Notes under the pieces: model-generated | Databases searched by the model: none | What the model was told of the DNA's origin: nothing | Seen by the model: the letters and a program-made list of their open reading frames with translations, nothing else | NCBI GenBank assembly: GCA_964236105.1 | Contig: CAXSBC010000003.1 | Location: forward strand, 372,001 to 436,000 | Source of the DNA: Lichenicola sp964236105 | Lineage (GTDB): Bacteria; Pseudomonadota; Alphaproteobacteria; Acetobacterales; Acetobacteraceae | Direction: 5' to 3' | Length of the DNA: 64,000 nt | Shown here: in pieces, positions 1-8,772 of the stretch | Position numbering within the stretch: the first letter of the stretch is position 1 | Layout of the letters: every line of letters starts with the position of its first letter | Position numbers and translations under genes: made by a program

Positions 1-61
1 CGCGCACGGCGCCGGCCGCGCGCCGGAAGACCATCAAGCCGACTTCCATCACGGAGCCTGA
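1..61 (+). CDS. nuoJ: NADH-quinone oxidoreductase subunit J, 3' end only
   Basis: The second frame is open from the left edge to a TGA at 59-61 and gives a hydrophilic 19-residue tail ending HHGA. It ends seven bases before nuoK, which is where NuoJ normally ends in nuo operons. The identification rests on position only, because no membrane helix of NuoJ is inside the window. The start and most of the gene lie to the left. Confidence 0.55.
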   Translation, partial: AHGAGRAPEDHQADFHHGA

Positions 62-67
62 GCGGTC

Positions 68-391
68 ATGTCACATGGGCTCCAGCTGGTCGGCCTCGGG
101 CCGTATCTGACGGTCGGTGCGATCCTGCTGGTGCTGGGCGTGTTCGGGATTTTCCTGAACCGCAAGAACGTCATCATCATCATGATGTCGATCGAGCTGA
201 TCCTGCTGGCCGGCAACCTGAACCTGGTGGCGTTCTCGGCAGCCCTGGGCGAGCTGTCGGGGCAGGTCTTCACCCTGTTCTCGCTGACCGTGGCGGCAGC
301 CGAGGCCGCGATCGGGCTTGCCATCGTCACCGTGTATTTCCGCAACCGCGGCTCGATCCAGGTCGAGGACGTGACTCTGATGAAGGGCTGA
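68..391 (+). CDS. nuoK: NADH-quinone oxidoreductase subunit K
   Basis: This 107-residue membrane protein is a NuoK subunit of respiratory complex I. It is built from three hydrophobic helices, and the central stretch FLNRKNVIIIMMSIELILLA carries the conserved glutamate of the antiporter-like proton path. A second acidic residue sits in the third helix (AAAEAAIGLAIV). NuoK forms part of the membrane arm in the cytoplasmic membrane. The gene starts at ATG 68, seven bases after the nuoJ stop, and ends one base before nuoL, so it is co-transcribed with them. The length is slightly above the usual 100-102 residues, because of a few extra residues at the N-terminus. Confidence 0.95.
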   Translation: MSHGLQLVGLGPYLTVGAILLVLGVFGIFLNRKNVIIIMMSIELILLAGNLNLVAFSAALGELSGQVFTLFSLTVAAAEAAIGLAIVTVYFRNRGSIQVEDVTLMKG

Positions 392-392
392 G

Positions 393-2333
393 ATGCTGTC
401 CGTAGGCCCCCTGTTCGCGCTGGCGGTGTTCGCGCCGCTGGCGGGTGCCGTGATCGCCGGCCTGTTCGGCCGGGTGATCGGCGATCGCGCGTCGCTCGTC
501 GCCAGCGTGCTGATGATGCTGGTCGCGTCGCTGGCTGCGATCGGGGCGTTGTGGCTTGGCATCGCCACCGGCTCGCAGACGATCGCCGTGCCGATCTCGA
601 CCTGGATCCAGGCGGGCGGCTTCCATGCCAGCTGGATGCTGCGTTTCGACGCGCTGTCGGCCTCGATGGTCGCCATGGTCACGGTGGTCTCGACGCTGAT
701 CCATGTCTACAGCGTCGGCTACATGAACCATGAGAGCTCGCCGGTTTCTCGCTTCTTCGCCTATCTGTCGCTGTTCACCTTCGCCATGCTGATGCTGGTG
801 AGCTCCGACAACCTGATCCAGCTGTTCTTCGGCTGGGAGGGCGTCGGGCTGATGAGCTACCTGCTGATCGGCTATTGGTACGACAAGCCGAGCGCTGCCC
901 GGGCGGCGGTCAAGGCGTTCGTGGTCAACCGGGTTGCCGACCTGTTCTTCATGGTCGGCATCGCGCTGCTGTTCCTGCAGTTCGGCACCGTCGCCTACGA
1001 CAACATCTTCGCGCTGGTGCCGGCGCATGTCGACGCTGCCTACCGGCTGTTCGGCACCGACATGCGGGCATACGAGGTGATCGGCGTGCTGCTGTTCATC
1101 GGCGCGATGGGCAAGTCGGCGCAGCTGTTCCTGCACACCTGGCTGCCGGATGCGATGGAGGGCCCGACGCCGGTCTCGGCGCTGATCCACGCTGCCACCA
1201 TGGTGACGGCCGGCGTGTTCCTGATGGCCCGGATGTCGCCGCTGATCGAGTTCGCGCCGGTGACCAAGGCGGTGGTGGTGGTGATCGGCGCCAGCACCTG
1301 CTTCTTCGCAGCCACCGTCGGGCTGGTGCAGCCCGACATCAAGCGCACCATCGCCTATTCGACCTGCTCGCAGCTCGGCTACATGTTCATCGCCGCCGGC
1401 GTCGGGCTGTATCAGGCCTCGATGTTCCACCTGACCACCCATGCCTTCTTCAAGGCGCTGCTGTTCCTGAGCGCCGGCTCGGTGATCCACGCGCTTGCCG
1501 GCGAGCAGGACATGTTCAAGATGGGTGGGCTGTGGCGGAAGCTTCCGATCACCTACGGCGCCATGTGGTGCGGCTCGCTGGCGCTGGCCGGCATCCCGCC
1601 CTTCTCCGGCTGGTGGTCCAAGGACGCGATCATCGACGGGGCGTGGGTCGCCGGCGGCATCGGCCTCTATGGCTGGCTGCTGGGGGTGGTGACGGCCTTC
1701 ATTACGGCACTTTATAGTTGGCGGCTGCTGTTCCTGGTGTTCCACGGCGCGCCGCGCGACGCCAGGCTGGCGGCGGGCGCGCATGAGAGTCCGCCGATCA
1801 TCACCGGGCCGCTGATCCTGCTGGCGATCGGCGCGGTGTTCTCCGGCTGGCTGCTCTATCCGGCCTATGTCGGTGCCGGCCAGGCGGCATTCTGGAACGG
1901 CTCGATCTTCAACGGCCAGGACAACCACGTGCTGTCGCGGCTCGAGAGCCTGCCGCTGCTGATCACGCTGGTGCCGACGGTCGCGGCCCTGGCCGGCGCG
2001 GCGGTCGCCTGGTTCTGCTACATGGCGCGGCCGGCGATCCCGGCTCTGCTGGCGGCGCGGTTCCGGCCGCTCTATCTGTTCCTGCTGAACAAGTGGTATT
2101 TCGATGAGCTGTATGACGCGGTGTTCGTGCGCCCCTACCGGGCGCTGGCGCGCGGGCTCTGGCATGTCGGCGACGAGACGCTGATCGACGGCGTGCCGAA
2201 CGGCCTGGCGCGGCTGACCGCCGGCGGCTCGGTGCAGCTGGTGCGGCTGCAGACCGGATCGATCGCGGTCTATGCCTTCACCATGCTGCTCGGGCTGCTG
2301 ACGCTGACCTCGATCTTCCTGATCTTCCAATGA
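393..2333 (+). CDS. nuoL: NADH-quinone oxidoreductase subunit L
   Basis: This 646-residue polytopic protein is NuoL, the distal antiporter-like proton-pumping subunit of complex I. The conserved core FFGWEGVGLMSYLLIGYWY lies near residue 150, followed by LHTWLPDAMEGPTPVSALIHAATMV near residues 245-270, which holds the conserved helix-7/8 lysine and histidine region. The C-terminus shows the NuoL-specific long amphipathic and terminal helix (VRLQTGSIAVYAF). The length is normal for NuoL, so it is not a NuoL-NuoM fusion. The start is ATG 393, two bases after the nuoK stop, and the gene overlaps nuoN by four bases (ATGA). The next gene in nearly all nuo operons is nuoM, which is missing here. 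Confidence 0.96.
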   Translation: MLSVGPLFALAVFAPLAGAVIAGLFGRVIGDRASLVASVLMMLVASLAAIGALWLGIATGSQTIAVPISTWIQAGGFHASWMLRFDALSASMVAMVTVVSTLIHVYSVGYMNHESSPVSRFFAYLSLFTFAMLMLVSSDNLIQLFFGWEGVGLMSYLLIGYWYDKPSAARAAVKAFVVNRVADLFFMVGIALLFLQFGTVAYDNIFALVPAHVDAAYRLFGTDMRAYEVIGVLLFIGAMGKSAQLFLHTWLPDAMEGPTPVSALIHAATMVTAGVFLMARMSPLIEFAPVTKAVVVVIGASTCFFAATVGLVQPDIKRTIAYSTCSQLGYMFIAAGVGLYQASMFHLTTHAFFKALLFLSAGSVIHALAGEQDMFKMGGLWRKLPITYGAMWCGSLALAGIPPFSGWWSKDAIIDGAWVAGGIGLYGWLLGVVTAFITALYSWRLLFLVFHGAPRDARLAAGAHESPPIITGPLILLAIGAVFSGWLLYPAYVGAGQAAFWNGSIFNGQDNHVLSRLESLPLLITLVPTVAALAGAAVAWFCYMARPAIPALLAARFRPLYLFLLNKWYFDELYDAVFVRPYRALARGLWHVGDETLIDGVPNGLARLTAGGSVQLVRLQTGSIAVYAFTMLLGLLTLTSIFLIFQ

Positions 2334-3772
2334 TCGAGCACGCGATGATCAACTGGACGCTTGCCCTGCCGGAGATCGTGCTGTCGGTCTGCGGCCTCGC
2401 CATCCTGGTGTTCGGGGTGGTGCAGAAGCAACGCGAGCCCAGCTTCTCCTGCACGGTGCTGACCCTGGCGGCGTTCCTGATCGCCGCCGTGCTGGTGATC
2501 CAGGCGCCGTCGGGGGCCGGCTATCGCGGCACCTTCGTCAATGACGGCTTCGCGCGCTTCATGAAGATCCTGAGCCTGGCCGGGGCGGCGCTGAGCATCC
2601 TGCTGTCGCTCGACTACAACGTGCGGCAGAAGGTGGACCGGTTCGAGTTCCCGGTGCTGGTGCTGTTCGCGACCGTCGGCACCATGCTGATGGCGTCGTC
2701 GGAGAACCTGATGACGCTGTATGTCGGGCTCGAGCTGCAGAGCCTGGCGATCTACATCCTGTGCGCCTTCGCCCGCGACGAGCTGACCTCGGCGGAGGCC
2801 GGCCTGAAGTATTTCGTGCTGGGCTCGCTCGCGTCGGGGCTGCTGCTCTACGGCATCTCGCTGGTCTACGGCTTTGCCGGCACCATGGAGTATGTCGGGC
2901 TGAAGACGGCGCTGATCGGCGGCGCCGCGGTGCCGGCGGGCCTGGTCATCGGCATCGTGTTCGTGTTCGTGGGCCTGGCCTTCAAGCTGTCGGCGGCGCC
3001 GTTCCACATGTGGACGCCCGACGTGTATCAGGGTGCGCCGACCTCGGTCACCGCCTTCATGGCAGGTGCGCCCAAGGTCGCGGCGTTCGCGCTGCTGCTG
3101 CGGGTGATGGCGGGTCCGTTCGGGCATCTGACCCATCAGTGGCAGCTGCTGGTCGAGCTGGTGGCGATCTGCACCATGGTGGTCGGCTCGCTGGCGGCGA
3201 TCCCGCAGACCAACATCAAGCGCCTGATGGCATACTCGTCGATCGGCCACATGGGCTACGCGATGATCGGCGTCGCGGTCGGCACCCCGGAAGGCGCGCG
3301 CGGCACGCTGGTCTATCTGGCCACCTACCTGTTCATGACCGTCGGCGTGTTCTCCTGCATCATCGCCATGCGCCGCAACGGCCGTCCGCTCGACCGGATC
3401 AGCGATCTCGCCGGCCTGTCGCGCACGAGCCCGATGCTGGCGCTGGCGATGGCGGTGTTCATGTTCAGCATGGCGGGCGTGCCGCCGCTGTCGGGCTTCT
3501 TCGGCAAGCTGCTGGTGTTCGCGGCCGCCGTGCAGTCCGGGCTGTGGACGCTCGCGGTAATCGGCATCCTCACCAGCATCGTCGGACTGTACTACTACTG
3601 GCGGGTGGTGAAGGTGATGTATCTCGACCAGCCGGAGCAGGCGTTCGATCGCCGGCCGCCGTCACTGTCCTACGTGACTGGCGCGATGGGGCTGCTGACC
3701 GCCCTGTTCCTGCTGGTGCTGGGGCCCGTCGTTGGAGCAGCGCAGGCGGCAGCCGCTGTTCTGTTCAGGTGA
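2330..3772 (+). CDS. nuoN: NADH-quinone oxidoreductase subunit N
   Basis: This 480-residue membrane protein matches NuoN rather than NuoM. It has LPEIVLSVCGLAILVFG at the N-terminus, then LYVGLELQSLAIYILCAFAR near residues 130-150 and GLKYFVLGSLASGLLLYGIS directly after it, which are NuoN hallmarks. The helix-7/8 motif appears as KLSAAPFHMWTPDVYQGAPT. NuoN is the antiporter-like subunit nearest the quinone module of complex I. The gene begins at ATG 2330, overlapping the nuoL stop by four bases, so the two are translationally coupled. No nuoM lies between them. The gene ends at 3772 and birA follows at once. Confidence 0.95.
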   Translation: MIEHAMINWTLALPEIVLSVCGLAILVFGVVQKQREPSFSCTVLTLAAFLIAAVLVIQAPSGAGYRGTFVNDGFARFMKILSLAGAALSILLSLDYNVRQKVDRFEFPVLVLFATVGTMLMASSENLMTLYVGLELQSLAIYILCAFARDELTSAEAGLKYFVLGSLASGLLLYGISLVYGFAGTMEYVGLKTALIGGAAVPAGLVIGIVFVFVGLAFKLSAAPFHMWTPDVYQGAPTSVTAFMAGAPKVAAFALLLRVMAGPFGHLTHQWQLLVELVAICTMVVGSLAAIPQTNIKRLMAYSSIGHMGYAMIGVAVGTPEGARGTLVYLATYLFMTVGVFSCIIAMRRNGRPLDRISDLAGLSRTSPMLALAMAVFMFSMAGVPPLSGFFGKLLVFAAAVQSGLWTLAVIGILTSIVGLYYYWRVVKVMYLDQPEQAFDRRPPSLSYVTGAMGLLTALFLLVLGPVVGAAQAAAAVLFR

Positions 3773-3788
3773 CGTTTCTGGACGCAGG

Positions 3789-4547
3789 GTGACCGACATC
3801 GTCGTCAGCGACCGCGCAGGCTGGCGTCTGCAGATCCATGACAGCCTGCCCTCGACGTCGGACTTCTGCATCGCCAGAGCCGAAGCGGGTGAAGCCGATG
3901 GCCTCGCCGTGCTGGCCCGGCGTCAGACGCGGGCCCGTGGCAGTCGTGGCCGCTCCTGGATCGAGCCGCCGGCGGGCAATCTCGCCATCTCGGTGCTGTT
4001 GCGGCCGGAGGGGGCGCTGGAGCAGCCGGCGCTCTGGCCGCTGCTGGCGGGGCTCGCCTTGCATCAGGCGCTGTCCCACGATCGGGAGCGGGATACGGCG
4101 CTGACGCTCAAATGGCCGAACGACGTGCTGCTGGGCGCGCGCAAGCTTGCCGGGATCCTGGTCGAGCGCGGCACCGGCGGCGGACGGGATTGGCTGGTGA
4201 TCGGGTTCGGCGCGAACCTGTCGGCGGCGCCGCGCCTCGCCGACCGCGAGGCGGCCTGCCTGGCGGAACTCGGACCGCCGCCGACGCCTGAGCAGGTGGC
4301 GCCGCGGTTGCTGGACGCTCTTGCCGACTGGCGTCTGGTGTGGCTGCAGGGCGGCCTGGCCGCGATCCGGACGGCCTGGCTCGCCTGCGCGCAACCACCG
4401 GGAACCTCGATCTCGGCCATGGTGCGCGGCCTGCGCCGGACCGGCAGCTTTGCCGGATTGGCGTCCGACGGCGCCTTGCTGCTCCGGATCGACGAGTGCC
4501 TGGAACGGGTCGATGCCGGCGAGATCCTGCTGCCGGAGGGAAGCTGA
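3789..4547 (+). CDS. birA: biotin--[acetyl-CoA-carboxylase] ligase, catalytic-domain-only type
   Basis: The product activates biotin with ATP and attaches it to the carrier lysine of biotin-dependent carboxylases. The sequence shows the ligase order: substrate-binding loop RGSRGRSW, then GNLAISVLLRP, KWPNDVLLGARKLAGIL and the following beta-sheet GFGANL. There is no N-terminal helix-turn-helix, so it is the monofunctional form, without the DNA-binding repressor domain of E. coli BirA. GTG 3789 gives 252 residues and begins 17 bases after nuoN; an upstream ATG at 3732 would extend the protein 19 residues into nuoN with no family match. Its stop is followed five bases later by coaX, a common pairing in alphaproteobacteria. 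Confidence 0.9.
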   Translation: MTDIVVSDRAGWRLQIHDSLPSTSDFCIARAEAGEADGLAVLARRQTRARGSRGRSWIEPPAGNLAISVLLRPEGALEQPALWPLLAGLALHQALSHDRERDTALTLKWPNDVLLGARKLAGILVERGTGGGRDWLVIGFGANLSAAPRLADREAACLAELGPPPTPEQVAPRLLDALADWRLVWLQGGLAAIRTAWLACAQPPGTSISAMVRGLRRTGSFAGLASDGALLLRIDECLERVDAGEILLPEGS

Positions 4548-4552
4548 CCGCG

Positions 4553-5362
4553 ATGCTGCTTGTGGTCGATGCCGGAAATACCAATATCGTGTTTGCCGTC
4601 CATGATGGATCGTCGTGGCGGGGCATCTGGCGCATTTCCACCGACATCCAGCGGACCTCGGACGAGTATGCCGTCTGGCTGTTGACGCTGTTGAACCATG
4701 AGGGGCTGACGCCAGGGCAGATCGACCGTACCGTGATTGGCACCGTGGTTCCGGCGGCACTCTATCATCTTCGGCGGCTGAGCCGGGACTGGTTCAGGAC
4801 CGAGCCGCTGATCGCCAATCCGACCCTGAACTGGGGTTTCCAAATCAGGATGGACCAGCCGTCGGAAGTTGGCGTAGACCGGCTTCTGAACGGTCTTGCG
4901 GCACACCGGCTCTATGGCGGGCCGGTGATCATCATCGATTTCGGCACCGCGACGACGTTCGATGTCGTCGATGCCGCAGGAGACTATAACGGCGGCGCCA
5001 TCGCGCCCGGGATCAATCTCTCGATCGAGGCGTTGCACCAGGCGGCGGCGCGGCTGCCGCGTATCGCGATCGGGCGGCCGAAGGCGGTGATCGGGCGCGG
5101 CACCGTGGCCGCGATGCGCTCGGGGATCTTCTGGGGCTATATCGGTCTCGTCGAGGGACTCGTGGCGCGCATCAGGGCCGAGTTCGGGGCCCCCATGAAG
5201 GTCGTGGGCACGGGCGGGCTGGCGCCGCTGCTGGCCGAAGGGACCGACATCATCGAACGGATCGATCCGGAGCTCACGCTCGAGGGTCTCCGCATTCTCG
5301 CGGGGCGCAATCCCCACCCTCAGCTCTCAAACGACAAGACACGAATGATCGAAGGCGACTGA
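4553..5362 (+). CDS. coaX: type III pantothenate kinase
   Basis: The 269-residue product phosphorylates pantothenate, the first step of coenzyme A synthesis. The ASKHA-fold signatures are present: the phosphate loop VVDAGNTNIVFAV at the N-terminus, EVGVDRLLNGLAAH near residue 105 and IIIDFGTATTFDVVD near residue 125. A glycine-rich region GTGGLAPLL near the C-terminus closes the second nucleotide-binding half. The start ATG 4553 lies just after birA and puts the DAGNTN loop at residue 6, as in the family. The stop overlaps the RNase J start (TGATG), so the two are translated together. Type III enzymes differ from CoaA in tolerating high CoA and using a monovalent cation; that is family knowledge. 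Confidence 0.95.
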   Translation: MLLVVDAGNTNIVFAVHDGSSWRGIWRISTDIQRTSDEYAVWLLTLLNHEGLTPGQIDRTVIGTVVPAALYHLRRLSRDWFRTEPLIANPTLNWGFQIRMDQPSEVGVDRLLNGLAAHRLYGGPVIIIDFGTATTFDVVDAAGDYNGGAIAPGINLSIEALHQAAARLPRIAIGRPKAVIGRGTVAAMRSGIFWGYIGLVEGLVARIRAEFGAPMKVVGTGGLAPLLAEGTDIIERIDPELTLEGLRILAGRNPHPQLSNDKTRMIEGD

Positions 5363-7008
5363 TGACTGAATTGAACGAAGGTCTGGCGTTCCTGCCCCTG
5401 GGCGGGACCGGCGAGATCGGCATGAACCTCAACCTGTACCGCTGCGACGAGACCTGGCTCGCGGTGGATTGCGGCATCGGCTTCGGCGGCAGCGACACGC
5501 CGGAGGCGGAGATCCTGATGCCCGATCCCGCCTTCATCGTCGAGCGGCGCGGCGCGCTGATCGGGCTGGTGATCACCCATGCGCACGAGGACCATCTCGG
5601 TGCGGTGGCGCATCTCTGGCCGCAGTTGCGCTGCCCGGTCTATGCGACGCCCTTCGCGGCCGCGGTGCTGCGACGCAAGCTCGGCGAGGCACAGCTGCTC
5701 GGACAGGTGCCGCTGCATGTAATCCCGACGAACGGGCGCTTCGAGCTTGGGCCCTATAAGCTCGAGTTCCTGCAGATGACGCATTCGGTGCCCGAGGCGC
5801 AGGCGCTGGTGCTGCGTACGCCTTACGGCACCGTGCTGCATAGCGGCGACTGGAAGCTCGATCCGAACCCGCTGGTGGGACCTCCCACCAATCTCGAGGC
5901 CTTCGCGGCCCTCGGCCGGGAAGGGGTGCTGGCCATGGTCTGCGACAGCACCAATGCCATGGTGGAGGGCGAGTCGGGTTCGGAGAGCGACGTGCGCCGC
6001 AGCCTGGCGACGCTGATCCGCAGCATACGCGGCCGCGTCGCCGTCACCTGCTTTGCCAGCAACGTGGCCCGGGTCGAGAGCATCGCCCTGGCGGCCGAGG
6101 CCGCCGGCCGCTCGGTGGTGATCGTCGGACGCTCCTTGCGCAACCTCGATGTCGCGGCGCGGGAGTGCGGATACCTGCGCGACGTGCCGGAGTTCCTGTC
6201 CGAGCAGGATGCGGAAGACGTCCCCGACGACAACCTGCTGATGATCGTCACCGGCAGCCAGGGCGAGCCGCGCAGCGCGCTGTCGCGGATCGCCGGCGAC
6301 ACGCACCAGAACATCTCGCTCGGCGAGGGCGACACCGTGGTCTATTCGAGCCGGATGATCCCGGGCAACGAGCGGGCGGTGATGGCGGTGCAGGACAGCC
6401 TGGTCCGCCGCGGCGTTCGCGTGCTGACCGACCGCGACCACAGCGTGCACGTGTCCGGTCACGCCTCCCGTGACGAGATACGCCGGCTCTACGGGCTGGT
6501 GAAGCCGCGCTTCGCGGTGCCGACGCATGGCGAGTGGCGGCATCTGACCGCGCATGCCGAGCTCGCGCGCGAGGAGGGCGTCACGCCGATGCTGCTGGAG
6601 GATGGCGACATCCTGAACCTGTCGCCCGGTCGGGTGGAGGTGGTGGATAGCGCGCCCAGCGGTCGGCTGGCGCTCGACGGCAACCGCATCCTGCCGATGA
6701 ATGGCGGCGTGCTCGCCGCACGGCGGAAGATGCTGTTCAACGGGATGGTGCTTGCGAGCCTGGTCGTGGACGGTGGCGGCCGGCTGGTCGGCAAGCCGAT
6801 GCTGAGCGCGCCGGGCCTGTTCGACGGCGACGATGTCGAGGCGATGCGGGTGACCGGGGCGTTCGCGGCGGGTCTTGCGGACATCCCACCCGGGATACGC
6901 CAGGACGAGGACGGCTTCCGCGACGCGGCCAAGGCGGCCCTGCGCCGGGCGCTCGGCCGCAAGCTGCAGAAGCGGCCGCTCGTGGACGTGCATCTGATGC
7001 GGGTCTAG
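5362..7008 (+). CDS. rnj: ribonuclease J
   Basis: This 548-residue protein is a metallo-beta-lactamase/beta-CASP ribonuclease of the RNase J family, which combines 5'-to-3' exonuclease and endonuclease activity and acts in rRNA and mRNA maturation. It starts with LPLGGTGEIGMNLNLY. The zinc motif THAHEDHLGA lies near residues 73-82, and further ligands appear in LHSGDWKLDP and VCDSTNAM. The beta-CASP part includes VTGSQGEP and SGHASRDEI near residues 295-375. PTHGEW follows, and then a C-terminal domain. The gene overlaps coaX by one base and is followed by paired hairpins that probably end the transcript. Confidence 0.95.
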   Translation: MTELNEGLAFLPLGGTGEIGMNLNLYRCDETWLAVDCGIGFGGSDTPEAEILMPDPAFIVERRGALIGLVITHAHEDHLGAVAHLWPQLRCPVYATPFAAAVLRRKLGEAQLLGQVPLHVIPTNGRFELGPYKLEFLQMTHSVPEAQALVLRTPYGTVLHSGDWKLDPNPLVGPPTNLEAFAALGREGVLAMVCDSTNAMVEGESGSESDVRRSLATLIRSIRGRVAVTCFASNVARVESIALAAEAAGRSVVIVGRSLRNLDVAARECGYLRDVPEFLSEQDAEDVPDDNLLMIVTGSQGEPRSALSRIAGDTHQNISLGEGDTVVYSSRMIPGNERAVMAVQDSLVRRGVRVLTDRDHSVHVSGHASRDEIRRLYGLVKPRFAVPTHGEWRHLTAHAELAREEGVTPMLLEDGDILNLSPGRVEVVDSAPSGRLALDGNRILPMNGGVLAARRKMLFNGMVLASLVVDGGGRLVGKPMLSAPGLFDGDDVEAMRVTGAFAAGLADIPPGIRQDEDGFRDAAKAALRRALGRKLQKRPLVDVHLMRV

Positions 7009-7020
7009 CTCGGCGGCTGG

Positions 7021-7085
7021 TCTGCCTGCCGCTGGTGTTGTGGCAGGCAGAGGGTTTGCAATGCTGCATGGTTTTTATGCAGCAT
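7021..7085 (+). terminator. two consecutive perfect hairpins downstream of RNase J
   Basis: A 10-bp perfect inverted repeat TCTGCCTGCC/GGCAGGCAGA occupies 7021-7030 and 7042-7051. It is followed by a second perfect 9-bp repeat ATGCTGCAT/ATGCAGCAT at 7061-7069 and 7077-7085. Both begin within 80 bases of the rnj stop. The first has no U-run; the second has a U-rich loop instead of a U-rich tail. They may therefore act as a transcript end or 3' stabiliser rather than a classical intrinsic terminator. Confidence 0.45.
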
Positions 7086-7179
7086 CGCCTGGACGGATTG
7101 TTTTTGCTGGATTCACGTTCGATTTATTGTGGACCCGCTGAGCGGATCCGCCGATCATCTCCATCAGGACGAGACGTTC

Positions 7180-7259
7180 TCCTCATCCTGCCGTGTGACT
7201 GGCGTTTTCTCCCTAAACTCGGCCCACACGCTGGACCCCGGCGTCGTGGGCCTTCTTTA
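7180..7259 (+). ncRNA. possible alpha-r8/MmgR-like small RNA in the rnj-proS gap
   Basis: The 428-base gap between rnj and proS holds TTTTCTCCCTAAACTCGG at 7205-7222, next to a hairpin with GGCCCAC at 7221-7227 and GTGGGCC at 7246-7252 and a T-rich tail (TTCTTTA, 7253-7259). The unpaired CTCCC motif followed directly by the terminal hairpin resembles the alpha-r8 family, and it differs by one base from the motif at 44653. The 5' stem of the family is weak here and the tail is not a pure U-run. The 5' end given is a guess from family length. The rest of the gap (7260-7436) is AT-rich and shows no other gene. Confidence 0.38.
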
Positions 7260-7436
7260 TGGCTTCATTGCCATTCTGTCATCATCCAAATCAAATTAAT
7301 CGTGATCTTTTACTTGTGCAGTGCGTCATTTCGATTGGCGTTGTGCGGTGAACAATTTGCGGCTGCTCCAGGTTTCCCGTGTGCATCGATTGATCTAGGG
7401 TCCGCCTCCGCTTCCCTGTCGAAGAGCCCGTTCTCG

Positions 7437-8762
7437 ATGCGCCTGTCCCGCAGCTTCCTGCCCACCCTGAAGGAGACGCCTGCCGACGCGCAGATCGTCT
7501 CGCACCGCCTGATGTTGCGGGCTGGACTGGTGCGCCAGACGGCGGCCGGGATCTATGCCTGGCTGCCGGCGGGCCTGCGGGTGCTCCGCCATGTCAGCCA
7601 GATCGTGCGCGAGGAGCAGGATGCGGTCGGCGCGCAGGAGGTGCTGATGCCGACGCTGCAGCCGGCCGAGCTCTGGCGCCGCAGCGGCCGCTACGACGCC
7701 TACGGTCCCGAGATGCTGCGCCTGCGCGACCGGCACGAGCGCGACCTGCTCTACGGGCCGACCAACGAGGAGATGATCACCGACCTGTTCGGCCAGTCGG
7801 TAGCCAGCTACAAGGCGCTGCCGCAGACGCTCTATCATATCCAGTGGAAGTTCCGCGACGAGGTCCGGCCGCGCTTCGGCGTGATGCGCGGCCGCGAGTT
7901 CCTGATGAAGGATGCCTACAGCTTCGATGCCGACTTCGCCGGCGCCGTGGCGAGCTACCGGCGCATGATGCTGGCCTACCTGCGCACCTTCCAGCGTCTG
8001 GGGGTGAAGGCGATCCCGATGGTGGCAGACACCGGGCCGATCGGCGGCGAGCTCAGCCACGAGTTCATCATCCTGGCGCCGACCGGGGAAAGCGGCGTGT
8101 TCTATGACGGCGCCCTGGAGACGCAGGACTGGTTGGCCGAGCCCGTCGATACCGACGATCACGCCTCGCTCGAGGCCTTCTTCCGGCGCACGACCTCATT
8201 CTACGCTGCGACCGACGAGAAGCACGACGAGGCGGCGTGGCGCGACGTCGCTCCGGAACGACGTCGCGAGGGGCGCGGCATCGAGGTCGGGCATATCTTC
8301 CATTTCGGCACCAAATACACCGAGTCGATGGGCATCTCGCTGAACGGCGCCGACGGGCGGAGCTTCCACCCAGAGATGGGCAGCTACGGCATCGGCGTCT
8401 CGCGCCTGGTCGGCGCCATCATCGAGGCGAGCCATGACGAGGCGGGCATCATCTGGCCGGATGCGGTGGCGCCGTTCGCCGCCTGCATCCTGAACCTCAA
8501 GGCGGGCGACGCGGCGTGCGACGCGCTGTGCGAGCGCCTTTACGGGACCGCACCCGGACGGCTGCTCTATGACGATCGCCCCGATCGGGCGGGCGCGAAG
8601 TTCGCCGACGCCGACCTGATGGGCCATCCGTGGCAGCTGGTGGTCGGGCCTCGTGGTGCCGCGGCCGGAAGGATCGAGCTCAAGCGGCGCGCCACTGGCG
8701 AGCGCGACGAGCTGTCGGTCGAGGATGCGCTGGCAAGGATCGCGGCGCCGGCGGCGGGATGA
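7437..8762 (+). CDS. proS: prolyl-tRNA synthetase (short form without INS editing domain)
   Basis: This class II aminoacyl-tRNA synthetase charges tRNA-Pro. ATG 7437 gives 441 residues, the usual length of the alphaproteobacterial short form, which lacks the roughly 180-residue editing insertion found in E. coli ProS. Motif 1 lies in AGIYAWLPAGLRVLRHV, motif 2 in YHIQWKFRDEVRPRFGVMRG, where the activating arginines sit, and motif 3 in PEMGSYGIGVSRLVGAI. The C-terminal anticodon-binding domain follows (LMGHPWQLVVG). The reading frame is open further upstream, but that part has no family similarity and runs through the regulatory gap. The lipoprotein-export gene follows ten bases after the stop. 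Confidence 0.95.
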   Translation: MRLSRSFLPTLKETPADAQIVSHRLMLRAGLVRQTAAGIYAWLPAGLRVLRHVSQIVREEQDAVGAQEVLMPTLQPAELWRRSGRYDAYGPEMLRLRDRHERDLLYGPTNEEMITDLFGQSVASYKALPQTLYHIQWKFRDEVRPRFGVMRGREFLMKDAYSFDADFAGAVASYRRMMLAYLRTFQRLGVKAIPMVADTGPIGGELSHEFIILAPTGESGVFYDGALETQDWLAEPVDTDDHASLEAFFRRTTSFYAATDEKHDEAAWRDVAPERRREGRGIEVGHIFHFGTKYTESMGISLNGADGRSFHPEMGSYGIGVSRLVGAIIEASHDEAGIIWPDAVAPFAACILNLKAGDAACDALCERLYGTAPGRLLYDDRPDRAGAKFADADLMGHPWQLVVGPRGAAAGRIELKRRATGERDELSVEDALARIAAPAAG

Positions 8763-8772
8763 GGCCTTGAGC

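Noticed and set aside
327..2330. Very long minus-strand open frame opposite nuoL
   Set aside because: It is rich in Arg, Gln, His and Asp with no motif and mirrors nuoL, a common GC-rich shadow.
2330..3772. Possibility that this gene is nuoM rather than nuoN
   Set aside because: The segments LYVGLELQSLAIYIL and GLKYFVLGSLASGLLLYG are typical of NuoN and absent from NuoM.
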